A stretch of DNA of 64,000 bases, from the NCBI RefSeq assembly GCF_039652435.2, contig NZ_CP190246.1, positions 310,001 to 374,000 of the forward strand. The letters run 5' to 3'. The notes under the pieces were generated by a model. The model saw nothing but the letters and a program-made list of their open reading frames with translations. It did no database searches and was not told where the DNA came from. Shown here piece after piece: positions 1 to 7,356 of the stretch (the first letter of the stretch is position 1; each line of letters opens with the position of its first letter). The translations under genes and the position numbers were made by a program. Origin of the DNA: Niabella insulamsoli. GTDB taxonomy: Bacteria > Bacteroidota > Bacteroidia > Chitinophagales > Chitinophagaceae.

Positions 1-51
1 AGCATCTGACTGTTAATCAGAGGGTCGCTGGTTCAAGTCCAGCAGGGGGAG
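1..51 (+). tRNA. tRNA-Asn (GTT), 3' part
   Basis: The window opens inside a tRNA gene. The anticodon arm (stem TCTGA/TCAGA, loop CTGTTAA) gives anticodon GTT, so asparagine. A canonical T arm follows (GCTGG-TTCAAGT-CCAGC, positions 27-43), then the 3' acceptor strand AGGGGGA and a G discriminator at 51. The 5' acceptor strand and D arm lie left of the window. No CCA is encoded. Confidence 0.95.
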
Positions 52-56
52 CTTAC

Positions 57-102
57 TAAAAAGGTTGAAACTCAATACAGATAAGGGTTTCAGCCTTTTT
101 TT
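57..102 (+). terminator. Rho-independent terminator after tRNA-Asn
   Basis: An inverted repeat (61-73 against 84-96, one G-T wobble and one mismatch) with a 10-base loop is followed by a T run at 94-102, six bases after the tRNA. It probably ends the tRNA transcript. Confidence 0.75.
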
Positions 103-170
103 ATGCTTTCAGAGTAACAACATAGTAACATGAAAGTGAAAATCCGGAGAAATTTGAGTTATTTTATCAA

Positions 171-1235
171 ATGTCGACTTATTTAAATTATGGCATTGAT
201 ATCGAGCTATCTAATAAGCTAAAGTCATTAGGACTTCCTAAAACTACCTTTGAAAAAACGTCATATAAAAACTTATTAGATAAGTATAAGTTGACGGAAG
301 ACGAAATTCGTCAAATAAAGAACGCTATTACGAGGCAACCTATAGAGCCGGAAGTAATTGACGCTTTACTTAATAACTCCAATTACACGTGTTGTGCTTG
401 CAGAGGAACTAAAGGTGACTCTTATATCATTCATCATATAGTAGAGCATAGTAAAACACAAGACAATACCTATAATAATCTGGCGGTCCTATGCCCAACA
501 TGTCACGACTTAGCACACAGGAAAGGGCCGGGGCTTACAATGAAATTAACCCCAAATCAAATTGTAAAGGCAAAAAAAAGGTGGGAAAAATTTGTGCAAT
601 CCCAAAACCTTGAAAGAGCTGCACGGACCGGCAATATCCATGAGATTGACTTTATTAACTATCCAAGAATACTTGAATTATATACAGAACTTTTTAAGGA
701 GTTGCCTCAAACTCAATATTCCGATTATTTAACGATTGAAGGATTTTTGGACATTGCTGGCTCGGTAAATCCCAAACAGTTAGAAACGTCAAATATTAAT
801 TTGCAAGCACCTTTGAGATTTCATTCCTGCCAAGGGTCAACAGCCATAATTCAGCACTATTATGAAGCATTCAAAAGAATTATCAATCATCTAAATTTTG
901 TTGACTTAGATACCATACTTAATAGCTCATCGGTTAAGACCGGTATAGTAGGTAAATATTGTTGTTATGTTGGAGGCCTTTACTGCAAAAGTCTGACAAA
1001 ACGAATGGAGGCGGCATCAGAAGTTTTTGTTTTTCACTTTGTAAAAAAAGGATTTCAGGGCAAATTCCTTGCGGATTCTAAATTCTTTTGCTCAAATTCT
1101 TCATTGTGCAGGACAAGCGAGAGGGGAAAATATATGGTTTTTGGCAAGGTTAGAAATGTGGATTTCGCTGTAAATAAAAAAAGGGAAAAAAATCACTACT
1201 TTAGATATAAGACCGTACTGCATGGGCCTACCTAA
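171..1235 (+). CDS. HNH endonuclease-domain protein, mobile-element type
   Basis: A 354-residue protein with an HNH/zinc-ribbon nuclease core at residues 74-116: Cys74/75/77, His88-His89, Asn103, Cys108, Cys111, His112 and His116, in the order of HNH endonucleases. Residues 1-70 are a charged helical N-terminus. The C-terminal 220 residues match nothing I recognise; an additional DNA-recognition or effector domain is possible. The start is the first ATG of the frame and the stretch before it is A/T-rich. It sits directly beside tRNA-Asn and next to small orphan genes on the other strand, which suggests integrated accessory DNA. Whether it acts in restriction, homing or phage biology cannot be told from sequence alone. 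Confidence 0.75.
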   Translation: MSTYLNYGIDIELSNKLKSLGLPKTTFEKTSYKNLLDKYKLTEDEIRQIKNAITRQPIEPEVIDALLNNSNYTCCACRGTKGDSYIIHHIVEHSKTQDNTYNNLAVLCPTCHDLAHRKGPGLTMKLTPNQIVKAKKRWEKFVQSQNLERAARTGNIHEIDFINYPRILELYTELFKELPQTQYSDYLTIEGFLDIAGSVNPKQLETSNINLQAPLRFHSCQGSTAIIQHYYEAFKRIINHLNFVDLDTILNSSSVKTGIVGKYCCYVGGLYCKSLTKRMEAASEVFVFHFVKKGFQGKFLADSKFFCSNSSLCRTSERGKYMVFGKVRNVDFAVNKKREKNHYFRYKTVLHGPT

Positions 1236-1295
1236 AATTACAAAAGCCGTCCAAACTCCGTTTGCAGAAAAATGGATTCTTAAAAATGATCTGGA

Positions 1296-1883
1296 TTAAC
1301 TTAAAAATAACTTTTCTAACCCCCCGGCTGGCAGCCGTTCTATAACCTGCATTTTCTTCGTCAACTTTAAATATCGTTTTGTGGGCTTTCCAGCATAGAA
1401 ATTTTTGAAGTATGGCTTATTTAATTCCTTTAAAATTCTATCGCCGTCATAGTAAGGGGAAAAATGCTTTTCAAGTTGCCTGTATTTTTTGCTTTGGGTT
1501 TGGCTTGCATACATACAATTTGTAAAAGCTAACCGGTGGTAAAAATAAGTGTTAGCCAAAAAAAGCTTTCTGCATAGCTTGCCGGTATGTGGGCAACAGA
1601 AAAACCAAACACTACCTTTCCCTAAATTGGATGGTTTCAGAATGAGGGGAACACGATAATTTACCGGCTTATCATTCCAGCTATAATCAAATTCAATGTA
1701 ACGGCCTGAAACTCGGGTACAAACCTTAATAGAAATACGACCGGTGTTTTCTCCGTTCCTGCTCCATGCAATTGTACCAGCTTTAATCTGCTCCGGCTGT
1801 AAATAGCCATGCTGTTTTAGAAAACTTATTTCAATGGTTTTTAAATCACCATATAAGGTAGGGAAAGTGGGAAACTTAGCCAT
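1296..1883 (-). CDS. Hypothetical protein, 195 aa, mobile-element associated
   Basis: Not assigned to a named family. The protein is basic and rich in aromatic residues. It has a Cys-Cys-Pro-His-x5-Cys patch at about residues 95-104 that resembles a partial metal site or zinc-ribbon remnant, and a Lys/Arg-rich C-terminus. There is no signal peptide or membrane segment. It starts at ATG 1883 and is the most downstream of three reverse-strand genes (2441 to 1296), with an 86-bp gap before it. The run of small cytoplasmic genes beside a tRNA and a truncated chromosomal gene suggests a prophage or integrative-element remnant; function unknown. Confidence 0.6.
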   Translation of the reverse strand: MAKFPTFPTLYGDLKTIEISFLKQHGYLQPEQIKAGTIAWSRNGENTGRISIKVCTRVSGRYIEFDYSWNDKPVNYRVPLILKPSNLGKGSVWFFCCPHTGKLCRKLFLANTYFYHRLAFTNCMYASQTQSKKYRQLEKHFSPYYDGDRILKELNKPYFKNFYAGKPTKRYLKLTKKMQVIERLPAGGLEKLFLS

Positions 1884-1969
1884 ATTTGCCGCTTTTTTGC
1901 CGTTTTACAATGCAAGTCTATTATTATCATTCAATAAATGAAACCTAAATTATTAGGGAACACACCAAT

Positions 1970-2176
1970 TTAATCTTTAATCCAATTAAAATCGTTGGGG
2001 TGTATCTGTTCAATTTTAGGTGCAATGAACGGGAGCAACTTACAAAGTACATCCAGCTTTTCTTTTGCCTCCAGTTCCTCAAATAGTTTGGGGAGTTTCT
2101 GCATTTCTGCCATAACCAGTTTGGTTAAGGTTTCCCGTATTTCATTTGCTTTTAACTTATCTTTTTCCAGTACCAT
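1970..2176 (-). CDS. Small hypothetical protein, 68 aa
   Basis: A short acidic/basic amphipathic protein, predicted all-helical, with a Leu-Pro-Lys-Leu-Phe-Glu-Glu-Leu motif and a hydrophobic Leu-Cys-Lys-Leu-Leu-Pro-Phe segment in its middle. The pattern is like small proteins encoded by Bacteroidota phages and integrative elements, but I assign no role. It starts 10 bp after the stop of the upstream 84-aa gene, so the two are probably co-transcribed. The forward-strand reading over the same bases is Ser-rich and low in complexity, so the reverse frame is preferred. Confidence 0.55.
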   Translation of the reverse strand: MVLEKDKLKANEIRETLTKLVMAEMQKLPKLFEELEAKEKLDVLCKLLPFIAPKIEQIHPNDFNWIKD

Positions 2177-2186
2177 AGTTTAAATT

Positions 2187-2441
2187 TTATCTGAAATATT
2201 TTACTGCTTCTTTTATTTTACTGTCCAGTTCCAGCACCAAATCACTTTCTTTGGTTTGCAGCTTTAAGCTGGCAGATTGGTTAACCAATGTTTTTAAATC
2301 ATGTGCCTGTTTTTTGGTTAGGTGTTTGGTCTTATAGCGTTCATTTATGTTTTGCAAAGCGGCCATTTTACCGCCCTGCATTTCAACCAAAGAAAGCACG
2401 CCTAACATTTTCATTTGTTCTTTTGTGGTTATCATATCCAT
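2187..2441 (-). CDS. Small helical hypothetical protein, 84 aa
   Basis: A Lys/Glu-rich, probably helical protein with no recognised domain. It is the first gene of the three-gene reverse-strand run and lies only 43 bp from the stop codon of the truncated GH43 gene, so it marks the mobile side of that junction. Composition and length resemble accessory phage or plasmid genes. Confidence 0.55.
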   Translation of the reverse strand: MDMITTKEQMKMLGVLSLVEMQGGKMAALQNINERYKTKHLTKKQAHDLKTLVNQSASLKLQTKESDLVLELDSKIKEAVKYFR

Positions 2442-2484
2442 GTTTATTTTAAAGGTTTTCTGCTTTTGAATATTCTGGTAATCT

Positions 2485-2895
2485 TTATGCCAGCGACTTC
2501 ATCAGCACAATGCCGGGGTTTTGATCCCAGCCATTTTTTACAGTAAACATATCGGTGGCGGTCAAATAGAATGTTTGGCCATCGGCGCCGCGTAAGATAT
2601 GAGGGTCGCGAATGCCGCCGGTCTGCGAAATCTGATCGGCGGGAATAATGGGCTGATTTTGATTTAAAGCATACCAGTGGGAGCCATTTTCACTTATGGC
2701 CAATCGCAGCTGCTCCTGCTTATTGCTCAAACCGGTGCCTTCGAAATACGCAAAAAGGTATCCGGCAAAATCCGGTTTATCAGATTGGGCATAGGCCCCG
2801 CTGATGGCCAGCGCGCCTACGGCAGCCAACATATAATTTTTTAAAATGAAGCTGCCTGGCTGCTTTGTGATAGGCCGGTGAGTCCTGTTTTTCAT
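2485..2895 (-). pseudogene. GH43-family glycosidase, truncated after the N-terminal third
   Basis: The reading frame encodes a signal peptide (ending Ser-Gly-Ala-Tyr-Ala-Gln) and the first beta-propeller blades of a GH43-type enzyme, including Gly-Gly-Ile-Arg-Asp-Pro-His, the Asp-containing motif seen as Gly-Ile-Arg-Asp-Pro-Tyr in the intact neighbour. The frame leaves the family at Leu-Met-Lys-Ser and stops three codons later, where the neighbour continues Met-Lys-Ser-Lys-Asp-Leu-Ile-Asn-Trp. Only 136 of some 350 expected residues remain and the second and third catalytic acids are lost, so it should be inactive. Met22 (2832) is an alternative start. Mobile-type genes begin at once on the other side of the break (about 2490-2496). 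Confidence 0.8.
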
Positions 2896-2939
2896 GATAA
2901 ATAGGGATGTCTTTTTTTGAGAAAATTGAGTTTAGTTTT

Positions 2940-3995
2940 TTAGAAATGCATATCCAGTTTCCATTGGTCGGCGAGGCGCTGCGCCTCTTTTTGCGTCAGG
3001 TGGATAACGGCGCCATGTTTGGGAGCAGAGAAATTCGTTGCCTTCATGACGCCTTTGTTTAGATGACCGAGGTTGGTGAAATTTTTGAAATCGGAGGTTT
3101 CGGCGAATCCAAAATTGTGTGGCCTGATGCTGAAAATATCATACATTAAAACCCATCGCTGCTCGCCAATGCGTTTAAAAACATTTGGCGCTTCGCAGGA
3201 GCCGGGTTCAAAATCGACCTGGTCGGGCTGGTATCGATAATTGCTGTTGATGCTGGGCGAAAAAGCCATTTTAATGCCTCCCGGATTTTCCTGCGCAACA
3301 TACATCATGCAGAACCGGCCATCAGGCAGGCGGGTAATATCGGCATCGAGAATTTGTCGGCTACTGTCAGGATAATCGAACAGCAGCTGAGGGCGCGAGC
3401 TGAGCTTTGTAAACATTTTATCTGTGTAGGCATAATACAGTTGGGTTTTGCCGTGCCCCAGCCGCATGGTAAAATAGATCATAATCTTTTGCGCATTATG
3501 ATCATAGATCAGCTCGGGCGCCCAGGCGCAGCCAATATTCAGGTCGGGAAAAGCCTTGTCCATATCCAGAGCGGTATGGCTCCAGTTGATCAGGTCTTTG
3601 GATTTCATCAGCACGAAGCCGCGGTTATTGCCCCAGTCATAAAGCTCCAGCGGGCGTTCCCAATCTGTGGTGCGGTAGCCTTTTTGTTTACCAAAAATAT
3701 GGAGATCGGTCATGGCCATATAAAAAAAGCCGTCATTGCCCCTCATCATATAGGGGTCGCGAATGCCCTTTTGCTGCGCGATGGTGTCGCCGCCAATCAC
3801 CGGGCGGCCCTCGTTGACATCTGTAAAAACATAGCCGTCGCGGCTCAATGCAAAGTGCACACTATGCGTATCATCTTTAAAATATACCATCAGGTAGGCG
3901 CTCATCGCCGTTTCCGGCGTTGCCGTTGGCTGCGCGGCCGCTGTGGAGGCCCAGCAGGCGCCGATCAACCATGCGAGAAGTAGTTTTATTTTCAT
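2940..3995 (-). CDS. Secreted GH43-family glycoside hydrolase
   Basis: A 351-residue protein with a signal peptide (cleavage near Ala-Ala-Ala-Gln, residue 22). It is a five-bladed beta-propeller of the GH43 clan, usually acting on beta-xylosides or alpha-L-arabinosides. Visible landmarks are Gly-Ile-Arg-Asp-Pro-Tyr at about residue 78 (candidate catalytic base), Cys-Ala-Trp-Ala-Pro-Glu-Leu at about 157, Ile-Leu-Asp-Ala-Asp-Ile at about 217 and Cys-Glu-Ala-Pro-Asn at about 268 (candidate catalytic acid). Length fits a single-domain GH43. It lies 44 bp upstream of the truncated GH43 gene in the same direction and after the GH97 remnant, consistent with one former arabinoxylan or arabinan operon. 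The subfamily is not assigned. Confidence 0.85.
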   Translation of the reverse strand: MKIKLLLAWLIGACWASTAAAQPTATPETAMSAYLMVYFKDDTHSVHFALSRDGYVFTDVNEGRPVIGGDTIAQQKGIRDPYMMRGNDGFFYMAMTDLHIFGKQKGYRTTDWERPLELYDWGNNRGFVLMKSKDLINWSHTALDMDKAFPDLNIGCAWAPELIYDHNAQKIMIYFTMRLGHGKTQLYYAYTDKMFTKLSSRPQLLFDYPDSSRQILDADITRLPDGRFCMMYVAQENPGGIKMAFSPSINSNYRYQPDQVDFEPGSCEAPNVFKRIGEQRWVLMYDIFSIRPHNFGFAETSDFKNFTNLGHLNKGVMKATNFSAPKHGAVIHLTQKEAQRLADQWKLDMHF

Positions 3996-4022
3996 TTTTT
4001 GTGGATGTTTTTAAAAAAATAT

Positions 4023-4339
4023 TTATCGGATCACAAAGCCGCCCTCCGGCACTATTTTTATGGTGATCCTGCCGTGTTGAGGTATCCTTATTTCGGAAAG
4101 CGCCCGGGTTTGCTTTGCCGTAGTTGTAGGCCCGCGGTAAAATCGCCTAAGGTGGTTACTAAGCCCAGCGGTGCGGCCTCCATAAAATTTTGATGATGAT
4201 ACGACACGCGATAGGCCAGCTTGCCGTTGGCAACGGATAGCATTACCACCAATTTTGCATAAGGGCTCAAAACTGTTAGTTCCTGCGCGGTGCTGCAGCA
4301 GGCAATCGCTATGGCGACTATTGATAAAAGCCATTTCAT
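4023..4339 (-). pseudogene. GH97 alpha-glucosidase/galactosidase remnant with internal deletion
   Basis: From 4339 the frame gives a signal peptide and the start of a GH97 N-terminal domain: Thr-Val-Leu-Ser-Pro, a Lys-Leu-Ala-Tyr-Arg-Val-Ser-Tyr strand and Pro-Leu-Gly-Leu-Val-Thr-Thr-x2-Asp-Phe. Homology stops near 4130. In the next frame, 4023-4100 encodes Ser-Glu-Ile-Arg-Ile-Pro...Gly-Gly-Phe-Val-Ile-Arg-stop, which resembles the very C-terminus of GH97 enzymes. About 500-600 residues of the expected enzyme, including the catalytic barrel, are missing and the two ends are out of frame. The read through frame 1 stops at 4088. Dead gene. Confidence 0.7.
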
Positions 4340-4619
4340 ACGCTCGTGTTAGGTTTTATGATGGGCCTTGCCATCGTGTTTTTTAGGTTTTCAAACCTGC
4401 AGCAGGGCTTGGGCATATATAGCCTCCCGCTCTTCAGCAATCGTCATTATCGGAAGGGCCTGCGCTGCCTGCCCGGCATAAATGTAAGCACAAATTAATA
4501 ATTGTCAAAAAAACAATTGTATGGAGGCGGGATGGTGAGGAGTAAATAGTGAATAGGGAATGGGGAATGGGTGGGTTGCGGGGTGAGGGTTTGACCTGGC
4601 ATTAGTGTTTGCGTTGCTT

Positions 4620-4868
4620 GATTTTGATTGTATGTTGGTGGGATTAAAAGAGATTTACCGATTAAAGTGTTTTGAACAATAGCCAATTTCAGTTCCATGT
4701 TGGTGCGATTAAAAGAGAATGGCTCGAAACCATTAAGGCCGAAGCTCAGGAATTTCAATTCCATGTTGGTGCGATTAAAGGCTACGCCTCCGGCTATAAC
4801 GCTATTTCTGTTAATAATTTCAATTCCATGTTGGTGCGATTAAAGGACGCGGGTGTTATTAATGACGC
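4620..4868 (-). CRISPR. Short CRISPR array, four repeats, broken by an IS element
   Basis: 30-bp repeats start at 4620, 4685, 4751 and 4816, a period of 65-66 bp with 35-36-bp spacers. The repeats at 4751 and 4816 are identical; 4685 differs at two positions; 4620 is degenerate (about seven mismatches), as expected for the leader-distal end. On the reverse strand the repeat begins CTTTAATCGCACC and ends ATTGAAATT, close to the ATTGAAA(C/G) 5' handle of Cas6-processed crRNAs. The array is therefore probably transcribed on the reverse strand with its leader at higher coordinates. The fourth spacer (4846-4868) is cut at 23 bp by the IS inverted repeat, and no leader or further repeat appears beyond the IS. 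Confidence 0.88.
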
Positions 4869-4897
4869 TGTAAGCTCCCCATATTTTAGTGCCACTG

Positions 4898-5840
4898 TTA
4901 GTTAGAGTTTTCAAATGTAATATTCTTTTCATTTTGTACCGCTTTATCCACTACCGGCTTCGCTTCAATATGTAAAGGGTTTCCGCTTGCCGGTGTGGAT
5001 AAAGCTGATGTTTTCATCTGCTGATACTTAATGGAAGAAAGATAACCCAGCGATTTGTGGGGTCGTTCGGTATTGTAATCCAGCCTCCATTCTTCGCACT
5101 TTTCCCGCACTTCATTTAAACTGTAAAACAGGTATGCGTTCAACAATTCGCGCCTTATACTCCCGTTTTTTCGTTCTATAAAAGCGTTTTGCATCGGCCT
5201 GCCAGGCTGAATAAATTGTAATGATATCGGTTTGCTTTTTTCGCTACACCATTGCTCAAGTTTATGAGATATAAATTCAGGACCGTTATCACAACGAATA
5301 GTAGCCGGTATGCCTCTGTGATTGATCAGCCTCTCCAGTACTCTTATCACGCGTAACGAGGGCAGCGATGTATCTACTTCAATAGCTAACGATTCCCTGT
5401 TAAAATCGTCTATAACATTGAATAAGCGATATCTGCGTCCATCTACAAGACTATCACTCATGAAGTCGATACTCCATACTTGATTAGGCCCTGTAGGCAC
5501 TTCCAGGGGCTGCTTTACCCGTTCAGGCAATCGGCGTTTAGCTCTGCGGCGTATGTTGAGCTTCATATCTGTGTATACCCGATAAATTCGTTTATGATTC
5601 CACCAATGACCTTTATTCCAAAGCCGGTAACAACATTGCCAAAAGCCAATTGCAACATGTTTTGTTGTAAGATCAGTTAATGCGTTTTGTAGCGCTGTGT
5701 CATCTTTAAGTTTTGCTTTATACTGATAGCTGGTTCGGGATAGGCTGATCAGTTTACACGCCTTGCGGTTACTTAGCTGTCCATCTATCGTAAGACATTC
5801 AACAGCTTCCCTTTTCTCCTGAGACGTTAAAACTTTTTTT
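4898..5840 (-). CDS. IS3-family transposase OrfB (DDE integrase), made by frameshift
   Basis: Catalytic half of the transposase. The DDE/rve core shows the Trp-Ser-Ile-Asp-Phe, Cys-Asp-Asn-Gly-Pro-Glu-Phe and Glu-Arg-Lys-Asn-Gly motifs, which carry the three acidic residues in the expected order. The first ATG of the frame (5566) lies inside the domain. Upstream codons stay open and encode a normal IS3 OrfB N-terminus (a Ser-Leu-Ser-Arg-Thr-Ser-Tyr-Gln-Tyr helix and Cys-Tyr-Arg-Leu-Trp-Asn) back to the end of OrfA. A slippery run of seven A followed by G (reverse strand, 5840-5833) would join OrfA and OrfB by -1 frameshifting. No inactivating lesion is seen. Confidence 0.88.
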
Positions 5841-6090
5841 CTATCAATATTTTCATCGCACGATTCTCCAAACTCATCTCTGCAAACATCTTCTTTAACT
5901 CGGCATTTTCCTTCTCCAGTTCCCGCATCCTGGTCACATCTTTGACTTCCATACCTCCATATTTCGCTTTCCAGTTGTAAAAAGTGGCATCACTGATACC
6001 TATCTCACGACAGATATCCTTAACTGCTATGCCGCCTTCCTGTTTCTTGATTGCTGCCACGATCTGGCTCTCTGTAAATTTCCTTTTCAT
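5827..6090 (-). CDS. IS3-family transposase OrfA (HTH protein)
   Basis: An 87-residue HTH_Tnp_1 protein with Lys-Arg-Lys-Phe-Thr-Glu-Ser-Gln-Ile at the start, a helix-turn-helix around Ile-Gly-Ile-Ser-Asp-Ala-Thr-Phe-Tyr-Asn-Trp, then a leucine-zipper-like coiled coil (Arg-Glu-Leu-Glu-Lys-Glu-Asn-Ala-Glu-Leu). It binds the IS ends and forms the N-terminus of the OrfAB fusion. It ends in the A7G slippery run. Confidence 0.9.
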   Translation of the reverse strand: MKRKFTESQIVAAIKKQEGGIAVKDICREIGISDATFYNWKAKYGGMEVKDVTRMRELEKENAELKKMFAEMSLENRAMKILIEKKF

Positions 6091-6251
6091 TGCTATTTAA
6101 AGTTTAAAGTTAACAAACTCATTCCGTGTTAACTCTAACTGCACCGGCCGAATTTATGGGGAGCTTACAGTTTCGTGAATGATCTTTTGGCGCGCGTCAT
6201 AGAAATCAATTTTGCCAAACAGCGTCACTTGTTGAAACCGGGCTTCAAGAT

Positions 6252-6689
6252 CTAATTCTGCATGTTTTTCATTGCGACAGGCATCAGAATATCTTCGTTC
6301 CTGCAAAGACAAATATGTTGTACAAAAGCTTTTTCGGCATCTTCTTTTGTCAGAAATGCCAAATGCAAAACAGGTTCTAACAGAATACCTCTAATTAAAA
6401 TTGCAGTAGGTCTTTCAAAAAGAATTTGCTTCCCCTTTTTTGTTGAATTCCAGCCACGGGTCTGGATTACTTCTTGTTGCTGGCTAATCTGTGTGTAAGA
6501 CAATCTGTGTCCCAGAATCCTTCTAATCCCTCTCTCATCCAACAATTCAGGAAATAATTTTTTCTCTATTCCTTCTACGATACTCGGTGTCAAAAATTGT
6601 TGAGAAAATGTCTCACTATCACGTACCGCCGTCCAAGGCTTTATAAAGCCAAACGGGCCTGAATATTTTACTATATATAATTTATTCAT
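6252..6689 (-). CDS. Small Cas5-family-like CRISPR protein
   Basis: A 145-residue protein whose N-terminal part follows the Cas5 RAMP pattern: Gly-Pro-Phe-Gly-Phe-Ile-Lys-Pro near residue 11, then Thr-Pro-Ser-Ile-x2-Gly-Ile near 34, which parallels the Phe-Thr-Arg-Pro...Thr-Pro-Ser-Ala-Ala-Arg-Gly-Ile signature of Cas5d. Arg-Arg-Ile-Leu-x4-Leu-Ser-Tyr and Gln-Gln-Glu-Val follow in Cas5d-like order. It ends Ile-Cys-Leu-Cys-Arg-Asn-Glu-Asp-Ile-Leu, not a motif I know from Cas5. It is much shorter than typical Cas5 (about 200-250 aa). It is the last gene of the relic cas operon, 7 bp after cas6, facing the array. Family call moderate; subtype not assigned. Confidence 0.55.
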   Translation of the reverse strand: MNKLYIVKYSGPFGFIKPWTAVRDSETFSQQFLTPSIVEGIEKKLFPELLDERGIRRILGHRLSYTQISQQQEVIQTRGWNSTKKGKQILFERPTAILIRGILLEPVLHLAFLTKEDAEKAFVQHICLCRNEDILMPVAMKNMQN

Positions 6690-6696
6690 TGTAAAA

Positions 6697-7356
6697 TTAT
6701 TTTACGCTTCCAAAACCAATGCCTGTGCTATTACCCAAACCAACCGCCCACGCGAACGCAATTTGTTCCCGGCTTCCCTTTATAATTATGGGTGCCAAAG
6801 ATGTCTTATTCTTTATTCCCTTATAGTTAACCAATTTAGTTTGAGGAAAGGCATAGCTTTTGTCTAATTCGATACCCATATCATCAGTATCTAATCCTAC
6901 TAACTGAAGTTTACTTTTTATATTTTCCATCAAAAGCGTTTCGAAGTCTTCTTCCAAATAAGTTACGTGCCTTGTCCTTTCACCTTCCCGTTTACGAATC
7001 AAAATCGGGCTATTCAGAAAGAACCTTTCTTCATTAGAGAATTCAGGCACTTCCCTTATCTGGATATCAATTACTCTTGAACCACAAAACATTTCGGGAT
7101 CTTTAAGAATGCCTTTGACAACTTGCTTAATTAATGTATCATCATAAGCGCTAATGAAAAAATAAGCGTCACGATTGAGGTTGATTCCATTTTTATTCGC
7201 AACTGTATTCTGCAACCACGAAAAAGAATATAAACTTCTCTTTCCATGTTCCTGATTCTTCTCGCCAATCCACTTGTGCACTACACCAGTAAGCATATGT
7301 TGATAATTGAATGGTATAAGTTCCGTATTCTTTGACAATTTAATATAGAGTCTCAT
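6697..7356 (-). CDS. cas6: Cas6 CRISPR-RNA endoribonuclease, complete copy
   Basis: 219 residues from ATG 7356 (the longer in-frame start at 7452 overlaps the preceding gene). It starts with the Met-Arg-Leu-Tyr-Ile-Lys-Leu ferredoxin strand typical of Cas6. It has Pro-Phe-Asn-Tyr-x2-Met-Leu-Thr-Gly, Leu-Tyr-Ser-Phe-Ser and Ser-Pro-Ile-Leu-Ile-Arg landmarks, and ends with the glycine-rich RAMP loop Gly-Leu-Gly-Asn-Ser-Thr-Gly-Ile-Gly-Phe-Gly. It would cut the repeat transcript to leave an 8-nt 5' handle, which agrees with the ATTGAAAT repeat end of the nearby array. It overlaps the truncated first cas6 by 17 bp. Confidence 0.85.
   Translation of the reverse strand: MRLYIKLSKNTELIPFNYQHMLTGVVHKWIGEKNQEHGKRSLYSFSWLQNTVANKNGINLNRDAYFFISAYDDTLIKQVVKGILKDPEMFCGSRVIDIQIREVPEFSNEERFFLNSPILIRKREGERTRHVTYLEEDFETLLMENIKSKLQLVGLDTDDMGIELDKSYAFPQTKLVNYKGIKNKTSLAPIIIKGSREQIAFAWAVGLGNSTGIGFGSVK

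Larger units (their letters stand above)
4869..6169 (-). mobile_element. IS3-family insertion sequence (IS407-like), 1.3 kb
   Basis: Imperfect terminal inverted repeats begin TGTAAGCTCCCCAT at 4869 and, on the other strand, at 6169; the identity reaches about 14 bp and then becomes patchy. Ends of the 5'-TG...CA-3' type and two overlapping transposase frames fit the IS3 family. The flanking tetramers (ACGC left, GTTT right) do not match, so no target-site duplication is visible. The element probably moved with an adjacent deletion or recombined after insertion. Confidence 0.9.

Noticed and set aside
24..2496. 8-bp match GTCGCTGG between the tRNA T-arm region and the GH43 junction as an attachment site
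   Set aside because: Too short, in inverted orientation relative to the tRNA, and no integrase is present; chance is sufficient.
3354..3983. 209-codon forward ORF opposite the GH43 gene
   Set aside because: Complete antisense overlap with a clear GH43 enzyme; composition is that of a shadow frame.
4495..4905. ORFs across the CRISPR array with a repeated Phe-Gln-Phe-His-Val-Gly-Ala-Ile-Lys peptide
   Set aside because: The peptide repeat is the CRISPR repeat read in frame because of its near-constant period; no start context and both strands behave the same way.
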